A stretch of 64,000 nt of DNA from Kuschelorhynchus macadamiae (Eukaryota; Arthropoda; Insecta; Coleoptera; Curculionidae), in the NCBI GenBank assembly GCA_030620095.1, contig JAUTXW010000329.1, positions 413,501 through 477,500 on the forward strand, in the 5' to 3' direction. Positions 55,125 to 64,000 of the stretch are shown piece by piece; the first letter of the stretch is position 1; each line of letters opens with the position of its first letter. Made by a program: the position numbers and the translations under genes. Under the pieces are notes generated by a model that saw only the letters and a list, made by a program, of their open reading frames with translations, ran no database searches and was not told the DNA's origin.

Positions 55125-57080
55125 CTACAAAAAAAAACACTGGTAGACTAAATAAGGTCAAAAGGTCAATTTTTTAAAATATTGATTCTCAATGATTTGT
55201 CAAAATGATATTCCCTAACACTATTTTGCCAAAAGAAAAAACATTTTTTTAAGTACATTATATATTTTCATCATTTTTCTGGTAAATTCAAAAACTACTG
55301 TAACTATAAAAAATAATCTAGTATCCAAAACGTTGTAAAACAGAAATATACAAATCTCGAATTGCACATACATAACTGCAAAGATTACATACAAATATTT
55401 AATTTATACAAAAAAAAAATCGGTAAATTTTTTTTCACTATTAGGAATAGTGAACCCAGTTGATTCGTACATAATGCTCGAGTTTTTGTGCTAAATTTTA
55501 GATAAATTGGATAAGTAGTTTTTTAGTAATATATTTTTTAACATTTTACTAGGCCGCCATTTTGTTTTGCCTTGTTGGATTTTCACCAAAACGTTACCAT
55601 GTCATCCCCATATGACCCTTCATTTTTGACCAAGATTTGAAGTCAATCGGTTTAGGTTAGGTTAGTAGGTCTTTAACTATGCCGCGAACAGACAGACCGA
55701 CAAACAGATCGACGGAATTGAGGAAAAATATAAAAATATAAAGATCTGAAAAAATCTCGGAGGGTGATTTTTTCACGATTACAATATTTCCCTTTTAAGA
55801 AGGAAGTAATAACTGCAATTCAGCTTTTTTTTTTAAATAATAGCTACCTAAACTTCTAGGTATACATTTGTATCTCAGTATTCTAAGTGTGGTAAATAAA
55901 ACATTTCTGGCACCTATAGAAACGAGCCCTCTCTTCCTTTCTAATAGGCTTGGTATTGCCATTGGCTCTATATACGAGAAAGATCCGCAATTTAGTGCCA
56001 AATAATAGTCTTATGGTCTGTTTTTGATTGGCCGGTTATTGCCATGGTTACAGAGTGTCGGGGAAATAGCGCACGCTGCCTTGTGGTCAACTTATGAAGC
56101 TTTATTATTATTGCAAGCTTTTATTTAGCTTCACTCCTTAAGTAACTCTCTAACCATCAAATTTTATAAGTTGATTTTGATACACATCCCAATTTTTGAT
56201 CGAGCTGAAAATTTGCATAGATGTATAACTCCGTTCATAATGCAATATTACAAAATAATATATCCACAGGATTGGACGTATTTTTGATAAAAGTTCGTGC
56301 TGTAGCAAAAATAAAGGCTGGCAGATTTTGTACCCATTTATAAGTGGTATAAAAATTATATGAAATGCAATATAGTGATACTGACTGAGGTTTGATAGGA
56401 TCACATTATTTTTTTAATATTCAGTGAGTTATTACCAATCTTAAAAGCTTGTCCCCAGAAATCTTTATAGGCCGGTCATTGTGCCCAAATTCAGAGGGTA
56501 TAAGTCGAAAAGATAACAAAAACGAACTCAATATTATTATAAGTAAGTACTGTGAAATTATTTCAATTCACAGTCCCTTTAAATGCCAAAAGACATATAA
56601 TAGACAAAAAATGTTTTTGAACCGAATTCAAAAAAGGAGGAGGTTTTCAAATTGTCTTATGTATGCACTATCGTGGTAAAAAAACTATGCAAAACATTTA
56701 TAATTATATCACCTGGACTATTATAAATTATCTACCGTCAAACAGAAATTTGGAAGCAGTTGTCAACTTTCAAAAACAATTTTCGCTTTCAAAAATGCCT
56801 GCGTTAAGCCTAGAAAACGTTAAGAGAGGGAATCGTATGGAAATATAATAGGAAATCTAGGTTTAGGATGATCCAAAATTTAGAATGCAGTTCAAGAGCA
56901 AGACTAGTTTAATATTCTGGAGAATAATCAATTTTAATTCAAATAACAATCATAGAAAAAGAGGAGGCGCATTTACTGTATGAATCTGTACCGCTCTCGG
57001 AAGAATTGGCTGCTCGAATGTTATTAAAAATCTTTGTGCTGTTAACAAAATTTATCTCACATAAAAATAAATAAGCAAAT
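55125..57080. other. Stretch upstream of the ATM exon, no gene recognised
   Basis: 55430-55740 looks like a dispersed insect repeat: GCCGCCATTTTG, a TTAGGTTAGG word at 55652-55664 and repeated CAGACAGACCGACAAACAGA words. A minus-strand open frame at 55795-56001 (68 residues) has no recognised domain. Confidence 0.35.
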
Positions 57081-57166
57081 AAGTTATGAATTTTCAGATG
57101 AGAGAAGTCATAATGAGCAAATATATTCTTATAAAATTAGTCAAAGTTATCTATTTTCTGTTAATG

Positions 57167-57283
57167 TCTAGGCTTGGATTAGAGCTATATGAACACGTGT
57201 TTGTGCAATTATTACTCTGGCCTTCGAAAAGCCTCAATTTAAATATTGAGAATGTTTGGGAAAATGCCAAATGTGATTTATAA
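57167..57283 (+). pseudogene. Tc1-type transposase C-terminal remnant
   Basis: LLLWPSKSLNLNIENVWENA followed by KCDL matches the WPaqSpDLNpIENvWe..K end of Tc1 transposases, with the family's catalytic Glu in IENVW kept. The upstream domain is decayed beyond recognition. Confidence 0.5.
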
Positions 57284-58420
57284 ACAGGATTTTAATCTAG
57301 AAATTAAAAATATGTGTAGCATAGATGAAAATATTAATATTTTTTGTTATATATTTATTATATTGTTATTATGGTTTAACCAAATTTGTTTTAGCTTTAT
57401 TCTTATTCAATGTAATATAAATGGTATATTTATATTTCATATTACATAATATAGTCGAAGTAGCTTTACTGTCCTATAATTTTACAATTATTGAAAACCT
57501 TGTGAATAAAATAATTTATATAAATTATACTATGGTTATCCTACTATGGCATTTTTAATTTTAAAATAAATTAAATAACAAATTAAATAGTTTGTAAAAC
57601 CGGGTTTCTTTGTAAGTATGAACAAACCCAAAAACTATCGGAAATTGACAAATATGTCAAACAAATCTCATTCATCTTAGTTCGAGAGCTACAAACCTAA
57701 TGCCCCAGTCCTTTTTGCATGAGATGGTAAAAAAACTGACACAATAGCTATTGAAAGCTGTGTTATTAAGTACTAAATGATTATTTTTGTTATAATATAT
57801 AAAAATATGACACGAATCAAAGACAAACAGAACATTTTAAAAAACAGTAACTTAAACGTTTATATTACATCGAACAATATCAGGAATTAAATACATTTGA
57901 CAGAAATAAATTTAAACCACAATGATATGAATTAAACTTAAAACACAAACTGAAAATTAAAAAAAAACAATAAATAAACCATTTTATATTAAATTGAATA
58001 AAAGTATATTTTTTCTCATTCCATGGGGATATAAGGAGTATTCTAGCATTATGACTTGTCTTATCTGAAAAAAAGCACATTTTCCCACATGTTATTACAC
58101 ATTCTCTCTCAAATTTGAATCTAATTTTTTTTATTTAGTTCGGTGAGTTAAATTTTGATAACAGCACATTTAATAACATTCTGACTTCAAATTCTTCGGC
58201 AAGCTCTACATACTGATCCAGTAAATGCGCCTTTTTGGGTCTGGTACGATTTAATATATCTCGATTTTTTTACCTTTTTTGGTTTTGTTAGGAAGTTACC
58301 TGAAATTTACTATATTTAAGCAAAAAAAAAAGCGTGGATGAAGCATTTTTTTACTAAAAAAAATCACAAAACTTTCCATAAATAACCAATAAACTTCAGA
58401 CATTTCACTGCTTTTCCAAT
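57284..58420. other. Intergenic stretch, no gene recognised
   Basis: Very AT-rich sequence, nothing supported. Confidence 0.35.
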
Positions 58421-58582
58421 TAGGCACTCCAACGATCGATCACTGTCATGTCATTTTTGGGTTGTCGTAGGACAAACAAATTGATTTAGCGAATGAGGCT
58501 TAAATATTGGTTTGATAAGTCCCACAATATTGGTTAAATAGCTGTCGTAGGACAAGCAGCTGTTTTGTTGGACTGCCTAATG
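58421..58582. mobile_element. Short MITE with 14-bp TIRs
   Basis: ATTAGGCACTCCAA and TTGGACTGCCTAAT are inverted copies with one mismatch. Inside, a direct repeat GTCGTAGGACAA occurs twice (about 58463 and 58545). No target duplication was resolved. Confidence 0.45.
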
Positions 58583-59070
58583 CTAAAACTGTCAATTATG
58601 AAGTTTTTGATAAAATACAGAAACTAAATTATATGCACTGTTCCCAAACTTACTTGGTTTTCTTCAAATATACAACAGTGTTCCTAAATTTGAACAAAAT
58701 GGTTTAACGGACTTTAACGATGGTTTTATTATCAGGCCTGGTATTAACCTACCGGGGTGCGATTTTGAGAGATAGCGTTCGTTAACTTAACGAATGCTAA
58801 CTCATTCGGGTGTCGCTCGGGCATTATATTCGGATTTTCCGATCTTGATTCGTAAAACACCATCCTACTACGAAAAGTCGACATTTTCTGTATCTGTCAG
58901 TTAACTTTCGTGATTAATAGGTATTTAATTTTAAATTGCCATTTAATTTGATTTGGTGGAATATAAAATACTTTTCCATACTTGTTACTTGAGTGCTATA
59001 CTATAATATATAAACATATACACAGTAAATAATCGAAAGATGCCTAAATATTCAAAAAAATTATGAAAAC

Positions 59071-59133
59071 ATGGAACATCCAAAGCAACAGAAAAGTTAC
59101 GAAACTCGCAAAAGGTCAAAAAAATTAAACAAG
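59071..59133 (+). CDS. Unrecognised gene, probable first coding exon
   Basis: ATG at 59071 encodes MEHPKQQKSYETRKRSKKLN plus K (21 codons, phase 0), followed at once by a strong donor GTAAGC. The strongly basic KRSKK stretch resembles a nuclear localisation signal. It is preceded by a region with more CG dinucleotides (58740-58860), as in insect promoters. The next compatible exon is at 63260. No family is recognised. Confidence 0.45.
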
Positions 59134-60764
59134 GTAAGCTAATCTGCTTAAAAACTATGTAAACTTATTGTGAAACCTGTATGTTTTATTCATAAATGAA
59201 TTATCAATCCAAATTCAGTGAATTATTTCCTGATTTGGCTCATTTTGTAGTAGGTAACGATGAGGAAAAAAAGAACCCTGTGCTTAATTTACTACTATTG
59301 AATTAACCTTTTATAGGAATGTCTAACAAAGTTATGAAAACAATCTTTAAACATTGTGTAAGCTATTTATTTGTAAATGGTCTGGTAAACACCTCTATTT
59401 CTATTACATATTTTATTTTGTAAAGAAAAATCCAGTTTATACTTCTAAATTAAATGCCAACACGTTACCAAGTATGGAACCAGGCAAACACAAAAACTAT
59501 TTTAAAGATACGGTGATACGGCAGTACATTTCGTTTTTTCCTCTTGCTAGGGATATCCTTTTTATTATATTTACAACAGATACTTGCGTTACGTTTTATA
59601 AACTAATAAAATAGAATTCCTTAATGGGTATAATTGTTAATTGTTTTAGGCAATAGGTATAAAGGTGAGGGCTCTTTTTTGTAACAGATATAGGAACATA
59701 TTTTATAATAATATGAATATGAACTTTTTTATGAAACGAGAAATTATGGACAGTTTAGTAGTAGTATTTTTTGTGTATCGATTGTTCCAAATACCGATAC
59801 AAAATATTGAATATTTTATCAAAGTTGCACATCACTATAACCTAACCTAACTCCTGTTTAAAATATACCTTTGTTTATGTTTTAGTTTTCAATACATAAA
59901 GCGAAAACTTATATTATTCACACGAAAGAAATAGAAGAATTGTATATTTAAAAACTGCAAAGTTGGACATTAATTACAGTAGTATATTAATACTTAATAC
60001 AAGGAAGAACATTTTCTAATATTTATACTGAAGAGCAATAGGGCCAATTCCTGATTCAATATATAATTATAATGAATGATATCTATGTGTAACTTTTTCA
60101 GGTAGGCATGAAATTATTTATTCCTAAGCAAATACAATAATAATACTTGCTAAATATTATATATCTGTGTCTATGTTATACATACTGATAAATTTTCCAT
60201 GTTGAGAAGCCAGGTCAATTAATCTTAGTTTGTCATTACAAGAAGTAGGTACTACACTACTACAACACTGAAAAGAAGGGAATGATATGGAAATGATGCC
60301 TAGTAGATGATACAGTATTTTCATCTACCTTTCACATGCTTGGTCAATAAATGGAAGAACCATTGATCAGCATTATCTGAAGTACCATTAGAACCTGCTT
60401 GATACTTGTGGAAGATATTTAACTTTGTAAGTATTAATTCTGATTGTTTTATGTTTAGGAAGTATCTACTGCATGGTCCAATGGACGCAAGTTTCCTCTG
60501 TTTTGCAATTTTGTATGTATAGTTTATAATTAGTATTTTGCTCAAATTGCTTTAGAAGTTTCATACCTCAATATTATATTGTACGAAATAACTATTCCAT
60601 TGACTTCATTATGTTCATTACTTTTATGAAATGTTTTTGTTTATTTATAAATAAATCTTAGCCAGCTCCTTGTAGCTAGCAACAAGGAGCCAGCAACAAA
60701 ACTTTACAGCGGCCCAGATAAACCTTTGACATAATATAAATATACAAGAAAGATAGTTTCAGGA
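59134..60764. other. Probable intron of the unrecognised gene
   Basis: AT-rich. A palindrome GCTCCTTGT...ACAAGGAGC lies at about 60665-60690. A minus-strand open frame at 60321-60545 has no recognised domain. CCTAACCTAA occurs at 59841-59850. Confidence 0.35.
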
Positions 60765-61395
60765 TGTTTCCAAGGGCAAAAATATCTTCTTTATGTTAAA
60801 TCTAATTGCAACAAAACTTTGCAAACTCTTTCGATGGGGGGTGGTAAACATCAATGGTGAAGTAAATTATTTATTTCTAAAAATACAATACCTTTTTTAT
60901 CATTACCTCAAATTATACAAAATTTTGCAGACAGATGGAGTAATATACACTTAATACGTGGTCTCTTCCTAGGCGGGGTGGCAAACGACAGGGGTGGAGT
61001 AAAAAATTAATGTATTTTTACAATGGCAATGTCTTTCTTAACTTAATTCTGCAAGTTGATGGAGTAATATACTCTTAATATATGGTCTTTTCCTAGGTGG
61101 GGTGGCAAACGACAGGGGCAGAGTAAAAAATTTATTTATTTCTAAAAATACAATGCCTTTCTTACCTTAGCTTGAAATTAAACGAAATTCTGCAGGCGGA
61201 TATAGTAATAAATCCTTAATATTTGGTCTTTTCCTAAGTGGGGTCGAAAATGACAGTGGCGAAGTAAAAAATTAATTTTTTATTAAAAATCCAATATTTC
61301 TTTTATCATTACCCCAAATTTAACGAAATTTTGCAGGCACATGAAGTAATATACACTTAATATATGGTCCTTTCCTGGGGTGGCAAACTACAGGT
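60765..61395. repeat. Minisatellite, units of about 125 bp, four to five copies
   Basis: Each unit carries TTTTGCAG, a TAATA(T/A)ACACTTAATAT(A/G)TGGTC(T/C) block, TTTCCTAGG.GGGGTGGCAAAC-like sequence, and a GTAAAAAATT(A/T)AT spacer. Units are diverged by several bases each. Confidence 0.7.
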
Positions 61396-62887
61396 TCCAT
61401 CCTGGAACTGTCTTTCTGGCATGTTTATATTATGGCAAAATGCTGTAAAATTTTCTTGCTGGCTTCTAGTTGGTAACTTGACAGATATATTAAATATTAA
61501 TTTTAAACTAGTACCCACAAGATTTGGTTGGGATGAGTTTTGCTCTTTTGGGTTGGGTAAAATATACTTTTCTAGATATTAATCTTAAGTATGTTTGATA
61601 GTACGACAAATAAATTGACCAAAAACTTAATTATTATTCATAAAAATATATTTTTTCTTAAACAAATATACTTTTCATATTGAGAAACCTTCTTTTGTAC
61701 ACTTTAGTCAGTTAACTTTACTTTATTTGCCGTTTTCAGTTTCAATTTATTTTTTAATTTATACAGGATGTCCGATAATCGTACAAGGTGCAGCTTCAGG
61801 TTTTTTTTAATAGATCACTTCATTTATTATGATATATTTAGGTTTAATGAGTAATTGTATAAATTTTTTTTTATGGTCCTTTAAGGAATCCCCCTCCCAA
61901 TTTCTATAAGCTTTTATTCAGCATGATTTTTAAAATATCATTACAACTAGAATAATATTACATAATTGAACAAGTAATTGCTTCTTGAGATTTGATGTTT
62001 GTCAAAAAATTAAAATGTTTTTTTGGAATTTTAAATTGAAAAAACACATATTGCACCTATAACTTCACAAAATGTTTCTTTATGTTTAGGTACACACATA
62101 CACTTAATATGTGGTCCTTTCCTGGGATGGCAAACTACAGGTTCCATCCCGGAACTGTCTTTCTGGCATGTTTATATTATGGCAAAATGCTGTAAAATTT
62201 TTTTGCTGGCTTCTAGTTGGTAACTTGACGGATATATTAAATATTAATTTTAAACTCGTACCAACAAGATTTGGTTAGGATGAGTTTATGCTTTTTTGGG
62301 TTGGGTAAAATATACTTTTCTAGATATTAATCTTAAGTATGTTTGATAGTACGACAAGTAAATTGACCAAAAATTTTATTATTATTCATAAAAATATAAT
62401 TTTTCTTAAACAAATATACTTTTCATATTGAGAAACCTTATTTTTGTACACTTTAGTCAGTTAACTTTACTTTATTTGCCGTTTTCAATTTCAATTTATT
62501 TTTTAATTTATACAGGATGTCCGATAATCGTACAAGATGCAGCTTCAGGTTTTTTTTTAATAGATCACTTCATTTATTATGATATATTTAGGTTTAATGA
62601 GTAATTGTATACATTTTTTTTTATAAAATAGGTCTAGAACTACAACATATAAAAATTTTTTTTATGGTCCTTTAAGGTATCCCCCTCCCAATTTCTATGA
62701 GCTTTTATTCAGCATGATTTTTAAAATATCATTACAACTAGAATAATATTACATAATTGAACAAGTAATTGCTTCTTGAGATTTGATGTTTGTCAAAAAA
62801 TTAAAATGTTTTTTTGGAATTTTAAATTGAAAAAAAAAACATATTGCACCTATAACTTCAGAAAATGTTTCTTTATGTTTAGGTTCA
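61354..62887. repeat. Tandem segmental duplication, 747-bp offset
   Basis: 61354-62100 and 62101-62887 are direct copies starting CACTTAATAT(A/G)TGG and ending near GTTTCTTTATGTTTAGG. Copy two has a block of about 40 bp inserted near 62623. Very few other differences were seen. Each contains a mariner-end-like TACAGGATGTCCGATAATCG. Confidence 0.85.
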
Positions 62888-63259
62888 CATAGTTGTTCAT
62901 TATTTTTTTTATTTAGAGCAATGAATTTGGAAAACATAAATAAATTTAAAATTTTTCTATCCTTTGGGATATTTAATTGTCTTTTTGCTTATGCAATAAA
63001 CAATAATGGAAGAATACATTATTATTTCAGTCAACTAAGGGGACAATTAAGTTTATCATGTCTTTAAAATGTATAGGTTTTTGAAGTAGTACTTTGTCAC
63101 CTTTTAAGCTAAATAGTAGTAACAAATATAATAAAAATAATAATAGTGAAGTTTGTGTTAATAAAATTTTGTTTATTAACAGAGATACTTTTTATACTTT
63201 GCAGGTGATTCTTAGAAAAGTAGTTTTTCTTATATTACATTTTGTGTTTCTATTTTTAG
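62888..63259. other. Intronic stretch before the 63260 exon
   Basis: Nothing recognised. Confidence 0.35.
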
Positions 63260-63356
63260 TTATTTCAAGCTGAGTCAAGTCCTCTGGTCCCTTGTAAAAA
63301 AATGGAACCACCTTACATATCATCAGAAACCAGCAGCATTGGAAACTATATTTCAG
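63260..63356 (+). CDS. Unrecognised gene, probable internal exon
   Basis: After a TTTTTAG acceptor the frame is open as LFQAESSPLVPCKKMEPPYI, then SSETSSIGNYIS, and ends CAG/GTCGTA. It is 97 nt, entering in phase 0, which fits the 59133 donor. Ser/Pro-rich character suggests a disordered, phospho-regulated segment. Whether the two exons belong together is inference. Confidence 0.35.
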
Positions 63357-64000
63357 GTCGTAATTACTCGAACAATAAATTATTTTAAATCATGGTATTT
63401 TTTTTTATCTAGAAAATAAATAACTTTCTTTAAGAGCTTTAAAAACTAATATATCAAACTAAAATTTTTGACTTACTTAAGTATGAGACAAACAAAATGA
63501 TTAACTATTTCATTTAAATCTTCAAAGATTTATGACTACACTTAAACCTAGAAAATTACTTATTTTTAGGCATTTTGAGTAGATATACTGAGAGACAGTG
63601 TCATATAAAGAAGGAGGGGGGGGCGATGTTAAAACCCTCTCAGAGCCACCACTTTTATTTAAGCTAAAATGGCAGAAATAGTACAAAGTAATGACTTTTT
63701 TTAGAAATTGGATGGTAAAAACCACAGAGCCACTTTCAAAAAATTAAGTAATGTTTTTTTTTGTATCATATTATTTACGCTAGATTGGTGTAAACAACAA
63801 GAAGTGAAGACTTTTTTTTCTTTATTTCGGTTGTTGAAAATTTTTATCTTCTGAAAATCCACCCAGAAGCAATTCCTATATACACCACTGCTGAGAGATA
63901 TGCAGAGTTGAAGATTAATGATCTCTATGGTACCTATGGAAAATTTCCAAAGGGTCAAATCTGATTTATTTGTAAGTTCAAAATAATTATTCTAGACATG
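63357..64000. other. Right edge of the window, no gene recognised
   Basis: AT-rich. Minus-strand open frames at 63522-63958 show no domain. Confidence 0.35.

Noticed and set aside
55795..56001. Minus-strand 68-residue frame considered as ATM or RT C-terminus
   Set aside because: No diagnostic motif for either; left unassigned.
56449..56848. Open frames considered as the N-terminal part of the Tc1 remnant
   Set aside because: No paired-like HTH or catalytic Asp recognised; only the C-terminal WPSKS...IENVW part is supported.
60321..60545. Minus-strand frame considered as an ATM exon
   Set aside because: Its residues do not match ATM kinase or FAT motifs, and no clean splice limits fit.

Overview
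The window is AT-rich insect nuclear DNA: spliced genes, Tc1/mariner-type and hAT-type DNA transposons, CR1/Jockey-like non-LTR retrotransposons, and short TTAGG-type arrays. The order is not certain; a beetle is possible. No bacterial, CRISPR or rRNA features were seen. Four host loci can be supported. On the minus strand are the first two coding exons of nucleostemin (GNL3/Ns1; 12457 down to 12017). On the plus strand is a complete eight-exon CIAO3 (NARFL/Nar1; 21884-50366, 482 aa), the cytosolic Fe-S assembly factor that works with the CIA targeting complex. On the minus strand is the last exon of ATM (55124 down to 54952, the FATC domain). On the plus strand is the start of an unrecognised gene (59071-59133, with a compatible exon at 63260-63356).

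Most of the remaining sequence is mobile DNA, much of it nested. 1-12 kb (inside the nucleostemin gene): retrotransposon A (282-4719) sits inside retrotransposon B (1-281 and 4720-6535). Next to it, retrotransposon C (6536-6976 and 10285-10804) is split by DNA transposon D (6977-10284). D is a DD41D mariner-like element with terminal inverted repeats of about 770 bp and an uninterrupted two-exon transposase. 12.5-21.9 kb lies between the divergent starts of nucleostemin and CIAO3. It holds a 674-bp (AT)n tract, fold-back elements, a 664-bp hAT-type MITE, a hairpin and a GC-richer repeat block. 22.1-43.3 kb is the 21.2-kb second intron of CIAO3. It is filled with at least ten broken retrotransposon fragments in both orientations and three further Tc1/mariner-related copies, including a 1,880-bp element with 290-bp TIRs inserted at a TA.

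43.3-50.4 kb carries the other CIAO3 exons; intron 3 holds another antisense retrotransposon with an internally duplicated RT segment. 50.4-59 kb holds an isolated HTH-like exon of transposon type, a GC-richer promoter-like block, the ATM terminal exon and a Tc1-type remnant. 59-64 kb holds the unrecognised gene start, a minisatellite of about 125 bp units and a 747-bp tandem duplication.

The host genes are not an operon and share no obvious pathway, except that nucleostemin and ATM both bear on nuclear stress and growth control. Exon limits were set from GT/AG sites and reading-frame continuity. Family names come from recognised motifs, not from a search. Boundaries of degraded elements are approximate.
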